Part shown: piece by piece, positions 21,503 through 29,693 of the stretch
Numbering within the stretch: position 1 is the stretch's first letter
Layout: each line of letters begins with the position of its first letter
Origin: Oscillospiraceae bacterium
GTDB taxonomy: Bacteria; Bacillota; Clostridia; Oscillospirales; Ruminococcaceae
Reading direction: 5' to 3'
NCBI GenBank assembly: GCA_017461245.1
Contig: JAFTYW010000045.1
Coordinates: 1 to 35,906 of the forward strand
DNA: 35,906 nt
Program-made: the position numbers and the translations under genes
The notes under the pieces: generated by a model
Databases searched by the model: none
What the model was told of the DNA's origin: nothing
What the model saw: only the letters and a program-made list of their open reading frames with translations

Positions 21503-22402
21503 TCAAATTATTTTAACTTCCAATTCAAGCTTGTATCCCGTTTTTTCAAGAACGATTTCGGCAACTTTTTGTGATAAAGAAAGAACATCATTGCAGGTTG
21601 CGTCGCCTAAGTTTATAACAAAGCCTGCATGCTTTTCACTTATCTGCGCATCCCCAACTCTGAAGCCTTTTAAACCACACTGGTCAATTAACAAAGAAGC
21701 ATAGCTCCCCTCGGGACGCTTAAAGGTACTTCCAGCGCTTGGGAAATCAAGCGGCTGTTTTTCTTTTCGTCTGCTTAAGAGTTCAGTCATTGTTTGCTTT
21801 ATCTGAGTAGGATCGCCCTTATTTAGTCTAAGAGTAACACTTACTATGCAAAGGCTTTTATCAGAAAAATAACTGTGTCTGTACGAAAAATCAAGCTCAT
21901 CAGCGTTTATACTATGCAAATTTCCTTTTTCGTCTATATACTCGCATCCGCAAACTATATCCTTCATTTCGCCGCCGTAAGCACCTGCATTCATAACAAC
22001 TGCGCCACCAAGACTTCCCGGAATACCGTAAGCAAATTCCATTCCAGCAAGCTCGTTTTCAAGCGCAAAATTGCAAACCGTCGATAAAAGCGCTCCTGCG
22101 CCGCATTTTATGGTGTTATTATCAATAAGTTCAATATATGAAAGCTGGTTTGAGATGCAGATAGCCGCGCCTCTATAACCGTCATCTCCTACAAGAAGAT
22201 TGGACCCTTTGCCAACAATCATATAAGGAACATTAAATTCTCCGCAAAGTGAAATAGCTTTACAGCACTTTTCCACGGAATCCGGCATAACAAACACATC
22301 TGCGGCACCGCCGATTTTGAATGAGGTGTGCAGTTTCATGGATTCGTTTAAAGAAAACGAAATATTATTTAATTTTAGTTGATTTTGAAAGTCGGTAAAC
22401 AA
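21503..22402 (-). CDS. murB: UDP-N-acetylenolpyruvoylglucosamine reductase
   Basis: A 299-residue FAD enzyme that reduces UDP-GlcNAc-enolpyruvate to UDP-MurNAc for peptidoglycan. FAD-binding blocks are HTSFKIGGAADVFVMP, VGKGSNLLVGD and YGIPGSLGGAVVMNAGAYGGEM; the catalytic serine is in PSAGSTFKRPEG and the final glutamate in KLELEVKII. The shape (Type II MurB, no extra loop) is that of Gram-positive enzymes. The start is a TTG at 22402, well placed after GAGGTGATC. Confidence 0.96.
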   Translation of the reverse strand: MFTDFQNQLKLNNISFSLNESMKLHTSFKIGGAADVFVMPDSVEKCCKAISLCGEFNVPYMIVGKGSNLLVGDDGYRGAAICISNQLSYIELIDNNTIKCGAGALLSTVCNFALENELAGMEFAYGIPGSLGGAVVMNAGAYGGEMKDIVCGCEYIDEKGNLHSINADELDFSYRHSYFSDKSLCIVSVTLRLNKGDPTQIKQTMTELLSRRKEKQPLDFPSAGSTFKRPEGSYASLLIDQCGLKGFRVGDAQISEKHAGFVINLGDATCNDVLSLSQKVAEIVLEKTGYKLELEVKII

Positions 22403-22418
22403 CAGATCACCTCAAAAT

Positions 22419-23378
22419 TTATTGGTGTAATAAACCTAACATAGCGGCGCCGATAATTCCCGCGTCATTTCCAAGCTCTGCAGCAACAATTTTTGTTGCT
22501 TTTATTGGGTTGCAATCGAATGACTCCCTTGTTGCATACTCTCTGATGGGAGCAAGAAGAGTTTCCCCTTCCTTAGAAATTCCCCCGCCAATCATAAGAA
22601 TATCGGGCTGAAAAATATTTATAAAGTTGGTACAACCGCAGCCAAGATAACCGATATACGTATCAACAACCTTTTTGGCAATCGCATCGCCTTTTCGCAT
22701 AGCGTCAAAAGCTGTTCTGCCATTTACTTTTTCTAAATCTGAACCACATTCCTGCCACAAAAGGCTATCTTTATTTTGCCTCATAGCTTCTTTTGTTTGC
22801 TCTATAAGCGCGGTTGCAGAGCAATACTGCTCCATGCATCCTTTTCTGCCACAGTTACATTGTTTGCCGTTCATTTCAATAACCATATGACCAAGCTCCG
22901 CGCCAAAGAAATTAGATCCGCTGTAAATTTTGCTGTCAATTATAATTCCGCCGCCGATTCCTGTTCCAATAGTAACGCAAATCGCATCTTTGGAACCTTT
23001 TGCGGCGCCCGCAAGAAACTCACCATAGGCTGCGGAATTGGCATCATTTTCAACAAAGCAATTTACGCTAACACGCTCACAGATCAGATCTTTAAGCGGC
23101 GTGTCAAAAAATCCTAAATTATGTGCTCTTTCAACTACTCCTGTTTCAGAGTTTACTGAACCTGGAGTTCCAATGCCTATCCATTTTACATCGTTTATCG
23201 AAATATTTATACTTTTGCAAAGCTCATTTATAGTTTTAACTATATCGTCAACTATTTCTTCCGCGCTTCTGGGGCAAGCGGTCGGAATACTCTTTTTAAG
23301 AACAATTTTCTTATCATCGTTTACAATACCGATAGCAATATTGGTACCGCCTAAATCAACGCCAATATAATAGTTCAT
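22419..23378 (-). CDS. ROK-family glucokinase
   Basis: A 319-residue ROK (repressor, ORF, kinase) family sugar kinase, most likely glucokinase. The ATP-binding DLGGTNIAIGIV is at the N-terminus, the sugar site includes ENDANSAAYGEFLAGA, and the ROK zinc motif reads CNCGRKGCMEQYCS. There is no helix-turn-helix, so it is a kinase and not a repressor. It lies between hprK and murB, tying glucose phosphorylation to the carbon control gene hprK. Substrate specificity (glucose or an amino sugar) cannot be decided from motifs alone. Confidence 0.92.
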   Translation of the reverse strand: MNYYIGVDLGGTNIAIGIVNDDKKIVLKKSIPTACPRSAEEIVDDIVKTINELCKSINISINDVKWIGIGTPGSVNSETGVVERAHNLGFFDTPLKDLICERVSVNCFVENDANSAAYGEFLAGAAKGSKDAICVTIGTGIGGGIIIDSKIYSGSNFFGAELGHMVIEMNGKQCNCGRKGCMEQYCSATALIEQTKEAMRQNKDSLLWQECGSDLEKVNGRTAFDAMRKGDAIAKKVVDTYIGYLGCGCTNFINIFQPDILMIGGGISKEGETLLAPIREYATRESFDCNPIKATKIVAAELGNDAGIIGAAMLGLLHQ

Positions 23379-23388
23379 AATTTCTCCT

Positions 23389-24342
23389 TTAAGCTCTGGG
23401 GGCTATATCTCCAACAGTTTCATCATCAACCATACCAAGCTGCTTCATAAGCTCTTCAGCAGCATTATATCCCATCTTTTTCTGGCGGTTGCTCATAGCC
23501 GCGACCTCCAAGATAATAGCAAGGTTTCTACCGGGCCTTACAGGAATTGTAAGGCTTTCAACAGTTACGCCAAGAATATCAAGCTTTTCGCTTTCAATAC
23601 CAATGCGGTCGTATATCTTTTTATTATCCCACGGTTCAAGGTTAACAACCATATCAATTTTCTCTGTAACCTTGACAGCACCCATACCGAATATCTGTCT
23701 TACATTTATAATTCCTATTCCGCGAAGCTCAACAAAATGACGGATATTTTCGGGCGAAGTACCAACCAAGGTTTTGGCAGAAACCCTGCGGATCTCAACG
23801 GCATCGTCAGCAATCAATCGGTGACCGCGCTTAACAAGCTCGATCGCGGTTTCACTCTTACCGACTCCGCTTTCGCCAAGTATAAGAATACCCTCACCGT
23901 AAACCTCAACCAAAACACCGTGTCTGGTAATTCTCGGAGCAAGCTCAACATTCAAAAACGAAATGATTGCAGCAAGAAAATGCGAGGTTGCCTCAGCGGT
24001 GCGCATCAGAAACACACCGTACTTTTTGGCGGCATCAAGCATTTCAGGAATTATTTCCTTGGACCTTGCTACAACAACAAGGGGCGGTTTGTGAGACATA
24101 AAGCTGTCCAAAACCTTTTCCCTTTGCTCGCTTGAAAGTTTTTCTATATATCCGTATTCAGCGTTTCCGATAATCTGAATTCGCTTTTCATCATAGTGAT
24201 CATAATCGCCTGCAAACTGCAAACCGGGGCGGTTAACCTCGTTGCTGAAGATCTGCATTTCGGCGCAGTCAAAAGGCGAATGTATTTCTTCAAGAAACAG
24301 TTCTTTTTTGATTTTTTCAAGAGAAACTGAAAATCCGGCCAT
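23389..24342 (-). CDS. hprK: HPr kinase/phosphorylase
   Basis: A 317-residue bifunctional enzyme that phosphorylates HPr on Ser46 and removes it, the central sensor of carbon catabolite repression in Firmicutes. The N-terminal domain is followed by the P-loop ILGESGVGKSETAIEL, the family signature LELRGIGIINVRQIFG-type block (VELRGIGIINVRQIFGMGAV), and the EPWDNKKIYDRIG region. Length is standard. It is the first gene of its unit, with a good sigma-A-type promoter 33 bases upstream. Confidence 0.96.
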   Translation of the reverse strand: MAGFSVSLEKIKKELFLEEIHSPFDCAEMQIFSNEVNRPGLQFAGDYDHYDEKRIQIIGNAEYGYIEKLSSEQREKVLDSFMSHKPPLVVVARSKEIIPEMLDAAKKYGVFLMRTAEATSHFLAAIISFLNVELAPRITRHGVLVEVYGEGILILGESGVGKSETAIELVKRGHRLIADDAVEIRRVSAKTLVGTSPENIRHFVELRGIGIINVRQIFGMGAVKVTEKIDMVVNLEPWDNKKIYDRIGIESEKLDILGVTVESLTIPVRPGRNLAIILEVAAMSNRQKKMGYNAAEELMKQLGMVDDETVGDIAPRA

Positions 24343-24374
24343 ATTTATTCTCCTTAAAAAGTTATATATATTTT

Positions 24375-24403
24375 ATTATACTATTTATTTAATGTAATTT
24401 CAA
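24375..24403 (-). promoter_or_regulatory. promoter for hprK and downstream genes
   Basis: On the minus strand TTGAAA (24398-24403) and TATAAT (24375-24380), spaced 17 bases. Confidence 0.75.
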
Positions 24404-24434
24404 ATATTTATTAAAGATTTTGCGTTATTTTATG

Positions 24435-24464
24435 AAAAAAGGCTGTTTAATTTCTTAAACAGCC
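24435..24464 (-). terminator. terminator after the sortase gene
   Basis: Ten-bp stem GGCTGTTTAA (24441-24450) with TTAAACAGCC (24455-24464); read leftwards it ends in TTTTTT. Confidence 0.85.
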
Positions 24465-24470
24465 TAAAAA

Positions 24471-25220
24471 TCACTTTATTTCTTCAGTATCGCTCAGAAC
24501 ACCGACAACAAGATACCTGTATTCCTTTCCATCTCCAAGGCAGGTGCTCAATGTAACCAGCTTATCCTCGGTTGTAACTTCAATTTCTTCCCTTACATTT
24601 ACTGCGCTGTAGCCAGGATTTTTCATAGTATCAATATATTTCTGATAGCCATCATCTGTACTAAAATCAAAGGAATACATAATGTGGTAATTGTTGTATT
24701 GGAAAGCCGAAACGATTTTGTATGTCAGCTTCTTATCGGGAGTGTAGATATAAAACTCGGTACACTGGTTGAAAAATTCCTCATCCTGAAGCTTGTGAAG
24801 GTTTTCGAACATATAACCCTTGGTCATATTGTGACCGTACAACATCGTGTTTTTATCTGTAAAATCCTTTGTATTGCATCTTTTTTCGCTATAGATAGCG
24901 CCTGCATATTCGTATTTGCCGTAAATATTATGGTGAAGATAAAACTCATCGTTAGTCTTATGCTGCAAAATAGGATAATCTATATTTGTATTAGGAACAC
25001 GGATCCAGGCATAAATATCCTCGTTGGTTTGCCAAAGCTTTTCAAAATCAATTGGTTTATCAATTTTCTCAGCAGTAACTATGTTAGACGAAGCATCGGG
25101 AATGACGTTATTCTTATTCCCTTTACCTCCAATAATAGCCACTATGGCAATGCTTGCCGCAACGATAATTGCCGACAAGGCAATAATGAACGATACAATT
25201 ATTTTCTTTTTACTTGACAT
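24471..25220 (-). CDS. srtB: class B sortase
   Basis: A 249-residue membrane-anchored transpeptidase of the class B sortase family, which attaches secreted proteins to the cell wall or pili. One N-terminal span follows MSSKKKIIVSFIIALS. The catalytic His is in MLYGHNMTKGYMFENLHK and the Cys in VTLSTCLGDGKEYRYLVVGVL with the downstream Arg. The start I choose is the ATG at 25220, after AGAGGTG; a longer frame starting at 25256 would run through the secG terminator. No sorting-signal substrate lies in the window, so its targets are unknown. Confidence 0.88.
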   Translation of the reverse strand: MSSKKKIIVSFIIALSAIIVAASIAIVAIIGGKGNKNNVIPDASSNIVTAEKIDKPIDFEKLWQTNEDIYAWIRVPNTNIDYPILQHKTNDEFYLHHNIYGKYEYAGAIYSEKRCNTKDFTDKNTMLYGHNMTKGYMFENLHKLQDEEFFNQCTEFYIYTPDKKLTYKIVSAFQYNNYHIMYSFDFSTDDGYQKYIDTMKNPGYSAVNVREEIEVTTEDKLVTLSTCLGDGKEYRYLVVGVLSDTEEIK

Positions 25221-25243
25221 AAATACACCTCTGCTATGTATAC

Positions 25244-25279
25244 AAAAACCCTGCAAGCCTATCGGGATGCAGGGTTTTT
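25244..25279 (-). terminator. terminator after secG
   Basis: Twelve-bp stem AAAAACCCTGCA (25244-25255) with TGCAGGGTTTTT (25268-25279), T-run on the minus strand. It separates secG from srtB. Confidence 0.85.
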
Positions 25280-25300
25280 AAATACTTAACTTAATAAAAC

Positions 25301-25552
25301 TTAGCCAACAAATCTGCTAACAACGCCAACTGCAAGGGTAAGTACAAGGAAAACTATAACACAGATCTTTGTAAATTTCTTAAGCTTTTCCTCTCTTGTT
25401 CTGCCGCGATTGTTGTTAAAATAAGACTGAGAAGCATCACCTGTAACTGCTGATGACATAGAATCTGACGAATCTTGAAGCATAACAAGAACAATGATTG
25501 CAACGCTGGTTAAGATAAGAAAAATACCTGCAATTATTTCAAAAACGTTCAT
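25301..25552 (-). CDS. secG: preprotein translocase subunit SecG
   Basis: An 83-residue membrane protein with two spans (residues about 2-22 and 58-77) separated by a polar loop (MLQDSSDSMSSAVTGDASQS, then YFNNNRGRTREEKLKK), the standard SecG hairpin that assists SecYE. The LQDSS element is typical. It has its own promoter and terminator, so it is a single-gene unit. Confidence 0.93.
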   Translation of the reverse strand: MNVFEIIAGIFLILTSVAIIVLVMLQDSSDSMSSAVTGDASQSYFNNNRGRTREEKLKKFTKICVIVFLVLTLAVGVVSRFVG

Positions 25553-25586
25553 TTAAATTTCCTCCGAAAACTTTTTCAACTATAAG

Positions 25587-25615
25587 ATAATACCACATTT
25601 GTTTTTATTTTTCAA
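25587..25615 (-). promoter_or_regulatory. promoter for secG
   Basis: On the minus strand TTGAAA (25610-25615) and TATTAT (25587-25592), spaced 17 bases. Confidence 0.7.
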
Positions 25616-25640
25616 GGGTTTTTACATATTTTTTTAAAAA

Positions 25641-25856
25641 CTATATCTCAAAGTCCTCTTTTGACAAATCCGTCTCAAAATTAATCTTTTTGGGAACTCG
25701 CTTAAGAGGGTCGTAATCGTACCTTCTGCAGCTTGAAAAAGCGTCTACTATTCCTTTTTTCTCGCAGAAGACTCTTTCAGAATCTCCGTTTCGTTTTCCA
25801 AAGCGGCAATACATACAAGCGGGTTCGATTTTGTTGTTAAAAAGTTTAAGCTTCAC
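25641..25856 (-). CDS. small Cys-rich protein of unknown function
   Basis: A 71-residue protein (74 if an ATG at 25865 is used). I place the start at the GTG at 25856 because GAGAGGG is ten bases upstream of it, while the ATG nearly touches that site. Visible features are four cysteines in the pattern CMYCRFG ... VFCEKKG ... SSCRRYDYDPLKRVPKK, a possible small zinc or Fe-S site. It lies just downstream of recN, the last gene of the nusB-to-recN unit. I do not recognise a named family, though the Cys pattern and PLKRVP end look conserved. Confidence 0.7.
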   Translation of the reverse strand: MKLKLFNNKIEPACMYCRFGKRNGDSERVFCEKKGIVDAFSSCRRYDYDPLKRVPKKINFETDLSKEDFEI

Positions 25857-25875
25857 TTTAAACATTCCCTCTCAT

Positions 25876-27537
25876 TTAAATTAAAATAAGCTCGCGCGCA
25901 GCCTCAAGCGTTGCATCGGTTATAATTTCTCCGCCCATTATCCGAGCAACCTCGTAAACGCGCTCATTTTCATCGAGAACTCTTACAGATGTATATGTTT
26001 TATCATCGGTTTGCTTCTTTTCAATATAGAGATGCGAATCTGCAAGAGATGCAATCTGCGCAAGATGAGTTACACATAAGACCTGCTTATTTTTCGAAAC
26101 AAGTCTGATTTTCTCTCCAATTTTCCTTGCGGTCTTTCCGCTGACACCTGTATCGATTTCGTCAAAAATAAGGGTGCCGGTTAGATCTCCGTCGGTAAGT
26201 ACGGTTTTAATTGCAAGCATTATTCTTGACAGCTCGCCCCCCGAAGCGATTTTTGAAATAGGCTTAAGTTCCTCACCGCTATTTGCTGATATTAAGAACT
26301 CGATCTGGTCGCAGCCATCTGATTTGAGTTCTACTCTGTTTTGCTCAACCGCAAACTTTACATTAGGCATATCGAGGAAATTAAGCTCGCTCATAATCTG
26401 TTCGCAAAGCTTAGCCGCAGCGTCAGCTCTCTTTTTAGAAATTTCCTCGGCAATAGCGGTCGCTCTTTCTTTTAAAAGTTTGTATTTATTTTCAAGCTCC
26501 TCTTTTCTTTGCTCTCCAAAGGTTATACCGTCAAGCTCAGTTTGAAGTGCCTCGAGCTTTAAAAGAATATCCTCAACACTTCCGCCGTATTTTTGCTTGA
26601 GTCTGAATATAAGGTCAAGTCTTTCTTCAAGCGCATCAAGCTCATTCTCGTCAAAATCAAACCGACCGTCAGCGGCGCGGATCTCAGAAAAAATATCCTC
26701 TAATTCATAAACTACATTATTTGCTCTCTCAGAAAGAGCAGAAAATTCACTATCAAATTCAGAAATCTGCGAAATTGCATAGGCCGCATCTCGCACCAAG
26801 CTTAAAGCGCCCTCTCTCCTATCATCACCGTTAAGGATACTGTGGGCAGAGGAAACGCTTTCGGCTAAGTTTCCCGAGTTTTTTATCATATCTCTGCGGC
26901 TTAAAAGCTCGTCTTCCTCGCCGTTTTGAAGCTCCGCGGCAGAAATTTCATCAATCTGAAAGCTTAAAAGCTCAATTTTTCTCTCCTTAAGCTCGTCGTC
27001 GGTTTCAAGACTTAAAAGCATATCTTTTACTTCGCACATTTCTTTATACACAGCTCTATATTCTGAAACTTTGTCAGTCAAAGATGCGTATCCGTCAATA
27101 AAGCCGACGTGTTTTGAGGGAGAAAATAGCTGCTGGCTATCGTGCTGACCGTGAATGTTAATGAGTATCGGTGCGATTTGCTTAACAACAGCCATAGGAA
27201 CAAGAGCGCCGTTTAATCTAAAAACACTCCTGCCCTCAGACGACAGTTCACGGCTTAGCAAAAGCATTCCGTCCTCAGAAATATCACAACCCAGCTCGGT
27301 CAAAGCATTAATAGCATCATTCTCAAAATCGCCGAAAACTGCAGATATCTTGGCTTTTGATGCGCCGGTTCTGATAATATCTTTTGAGGTTTTCTCTCCG
27401 GTTACGGCGTTTATTGAGTCAATAATAATTGATTTACCCGCACCTGTTTCACCGGTTAATACGTTAAATCCCACAGAAAAGTCAATATTCGCCTTTTCAA
27501 TTACTGCTACATTTTCAATCTGAAGCTGAATCAGCAT
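25876..27537 (-). CDS. recN: DNA repair protein RecN
   Basis: A 553-residue SMC-like ATPase for double-strand break repair. The N-terminal Walker A reads NVLTGETGAGKSIIIDSINA; a long coiled-coil middle follows; the ABC signature is ISKIASGGELSRIMLAIK and Walker B is TLIFDEIDTGVSG. Length is standard. The ATG at 27537 follows argR by 18 bases, in the conserved argR-recN pair. Confidence 0.96.
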   Translation of the reverse strand: MLIQLQIENVAVIEKANIDFSVGFNVLTGETGAGKSIIIDSINAVTGEKTSKDIIRTGASKAKISAVFGDFENDAINALTELGCDISEDGMLLLSRELSSEGRSVFRLNGALVPMAVVKQIAPILINIHGQHDSQQLFSPSKHVGFIDGYASLTDKVSEYRAVYKEMCEVKDMLLSLETDDELKERKIELLSFQIDEISAAELQNGEEDELLSRRDMIKNSGNLAESVSSAHSILNGDDRREGALSLVRDAAYAISQISEFDSEFSALSERANNVVYELEDIFSEIRAADGRFDFDENELDALEERLDLIFRLKQKYGGSVEDILLKLEALQTELDGITFGEQRKEELENKYKLLKERATAIAEEISKKRADAAAKLCEQIMSELNFLDMPNVKFAVEQNRVELKSDGCDQIEFLISANSGEELKPISKIASGGELSRIMLAIKTVLTDGDLTGTLIFDEIDTGVSGKTARKIGEKIRLVSKNKQVLCVTHLAQIASLADSHLYIEKKQTDDKTYTSVRVLDENERVYEVARIMGGEIITDATLEAARELILI

Positions 27538-27555
27538 TGCAAATGTCCCCTTTTA

Positions 27556-28011
27556 CTATCCTTTAATAATTTGACGAATTTCGCTAACAAGCTTTAGCGC
27601 CTGCTGCTCGCTTCTTAAAAGAATAAAAACAGTATCGTCACCTGCAATAGAGCCAACAACATCGCGAATTTTCATATTATCAAGCGCGGCACAGGCAGCA
27701 TTTGCCATACCGGTGTGACACTTTAAAACAACAATATGGAAAGCATAGTCAATGCTAACAACCGCCTCAGAAAAGATTGCACGGAACTTTGTGCTAAGTT
27801 CACTCACCTTTTCCTGAGTAGGAACATCGTACTTGTAAATTCCGGTGTCAGTCATTACCTTGATCAAACGAAGCTCGCGAATATCTCTGGAAAGTGTTGC
27901 TTGTGTTGCAGAAAATCCACCTTCTTTAAGAAGCTCCATAAGCCTGCTTTGTGTGTCAACGTCGTTTTTTGAAATAATTTCAAGGATCTTTTCTTGTCTT
28001 TTCTGTTTCAC
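27556..28011 (-). CDS. argR: arginine repressor ArgR
   Basis: About 151 residues. The N-terminal winged helix (RQEKILEIISKNDVDTQ and FSATQATLSRDIRELRLIKV) binds ARG operators; the C-terminal domain with GSIAGDDTVFILLRSE binds arginine and forms hexamers. I favour the GTG at 28011 because it gives the usual MKQKRQEKI start; a TTG at 28020 is possible but its spacing to the binding site is tight. It lies directly after nadK in the xseA-to-recN run. Confidence 0.94.
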   Translation of the reverse strand: MKQKRQEKILEIISKNDVDTQSRLMELLKEGGFSATQATLSRDIRELRLIKVMTDTGIYKYDVPTQEKVSELSTKFRAIFSEAVVSIDYAFHIVVLKCHTGMANAACAALDNMKIRDVVGSIAGDDTVFILLRSEQQALKLVSEIRQIIKG

Positions 28012-28020
28012 GAGATTCAA

Positions 28021-28872
28021 CTACCTTTCCATCAGCTTTTGATTTATTGCAGAATAATAATTTTTACCTTCAAGACAAATAAATTTTACGTTTTTGTGGT
28101 ATCTGTTAATGGTTATTTTGTCGTTCTCGGTTATTTGCTGCGAACACAGTCCGTCAGCAACAACACAAGCCGTCTTTTTATCAAGATTTGCATTTGTTTT
28201 AACGGTAACAGTTTCATTTTCCGGCAAAATAATGGTCCGCGACAGCAACGAATGAGCACAAATTGGTGTAAGGGAGATTGCCTTTACAGACGGATGCATA
28301 ATCGGACCGCCCGCTGACATGGCGTAAGCCGTTGAACCGGATGCCGTTGAAAGAATGATTCCGTCAGCTCTGTAGTGCGCTGTTTCAATTCCGCCGCAAT
28401 TTACATCAATATCAATAATTCCCGAAAAAGCATTTTTGCAAATTATAACATCGTTTATTGCGTTAAAAGAGGTTTTACCGTCTTTATTTTCAATGTCAAC
28501 CTTAAGAACGAGCCGTTCCTCAATGCTGTATTTTCCCTGTGCTATTTTATGTAGTAGATTTAACTCGTCTTTTTCAATTCCGGTAAGAAAACCAAGGGTA
28601 CCAAGGTTGACCCCAATGATTGGAATTTCAAATTCAAGAAGAAGGTATGCGGCTCTGATTATAGTTCCGTCTCCACCTATTGTAACGGCAAAATCAATGT
28701 TTCCGTAAAGCTTATCTGAGGAAATGCTCTTAACACTGCTATCGGTTATCTTATCCCTTATATCCTCAAGAACATAAACTTCAACACTATCCTTTTGGAG
28801 AGCTACAATAATAGACTGAATTATTTCTAAACAATCTTTTTTTTGAAAGTTTGGAAGCAACAGTGCCTTCAA
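28021..28872 (-). CDS. nadK: NAD kinase
   Basis: About 283 residues. NadK phosphorylates NAD to NADP. The diagnostic GGDGT motif is in AVTIGGDGTIIRAAYLL, and the second domain contains ADGIILSTASGSTAYAMSAGGPI, the conserved substrate-binding block. I choose the TTG at 28872, preceded by AGAGGTGG, giving an MKALLLPNFQKK start; a GTG at 28881 overlaps that site. It is in the tlyA-nadK-argR-recN order seen across Clostridia. Confidence 0.95.
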   Translation of the reverse strand: MKALLLPNFQKKDCLEIIQSIIVALQKDSVEVYVLEDIRDKITDSSVKSISSDKLYGNIDFAVTIGGDGTIIRAAYLLLEFEIPIIGVNLGTLGFLTGIEKDELNLLHKIAQGKYSIEERLVLKVDIENKDGKTSFNAINDVIICKNAFSGIIDIDVNCGGIETAHYRADGIILSTASGSTAYAMSAGGPIMHPSVKAISLTPICAHSLLSRTIILPENETVTVKTNANLDKKTACVVADGLCSQQITENDKITINRYHKNVKFICLEGKNYYSAINQKLMER

Positions 28873-28886
28873 GACGTCCACCTCTT

Positions 28887-29693
28887 TTATTTATCAAGTT
28901 CATTATGCGATGCAGAAACGATTTTTTCTCCTGCACCCTCTTCGATTTCGCTTAATCCTGTTCCCTTTTTAAGATACAAAAGGTATTCTATGTTGCCCTC
29001 AGGGCCCTTTACAGGTGAAAAGGTTAAGCCCTTTACATCAAATTCCAGTTCTCGAGCAAATGAAATGATGCTGTTTACCACATCAATATGTACCTGCTTA
29101 TCTCTTACAACGCCTTTTTTGCCGACGTTTTCCCTCCCCGCCTCAAACTGAGGCTTTATAAGGCAAACTAATTCTCCATTATCCTGCAAAAATGATTTTG
29201 CAACCGGCAAAACAAGCTTTAACGATATAAAAGATACATCGATGCTTATAAAATCAATGGCTTGTCCAACCTGCTCTGGCGTAAGGTATCTTACGTTTGT
29301 TCTTTCTAAGTTGACAACCCTTTCGTCACATCTTAACTTCCAAGCAAGCTGACCGTAACCGACGTCTACTGCGAAAACCTTAACCGCGCCGTTTTGAAGC
29401 ATGCAATCGGTAAAACCGCCTGTTGACGCGCCAATATCCATACAAACCTTGCTTTCAAGATTTATAGGAAAGAGCCGCATTGCCTTTTCAAGCTTTAATC
29501 CGCCGCGACTAACATAGTTTAATGTATTTCCGCGAATTTCTATTTTTAAATCCTCAAAAACAGTTGCGCCAGCCTTGTCAATTCTCTCGTCATCAACAAA
29601 AACAACGCCCGACATTATGAGCGATTTAGCGCGTTCTCTTGACTGAGCAAGCCCTTTTTCAAAGAGAATAACATCAAGTCTCTTTTTCTGCAT
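28887..29693 (-). CDS. tlyA: TlyA-family rRNA 2'-O-methyltransferase (S4 + FtsJ-like)
   Basis: A 268-residue protein with an N-terminal S4 RNA-binding domain (RLDVILFEKGLAQSRERAKS) and a Rossmann methyltransferase domain carrying CMDIGASTGGFTDCMLQNGA. TlyA methylates ribose in 16S/23S rRNA in mycobacteria; the hemolysin label sometimes given is historical. It begins immediately at the dxs stop, so the two are coupled. Substrate in this organism is inferred from the family. Confidence 0.93.
   Translation of the reverse strand: MQKKRLDVILFEKGLAQSRERAKSLIMSGVVFVDDERIDKAGATVFEDLKIEIRGNTLNYVSRGGLKLEKAMRLFPINLESKVCMDIGASTGGFTDCMLQNGAVKVFAVDVGYGQLAWKLRCDERVVNLERTNVRYLTPEQVGQAIDFISIDVSFISLKLVLPVAKSFLQDNGELVCLIKPQFEAGRENVGKKGVVRDKQVHIDVVNSIISFARELEFDVKGLTFSPVKGPEGNIEYLLYLKKGTGLSEIEEGAGEKIVSASHNELDK

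Noticed and set aside
24684-25217. Plus-strand 177-codon open frame
   Set aside because: It lies fully opposite the sortase gene, whose catalytic motifs and ribosome site are clear; no ribosome site supports the opposite frame.
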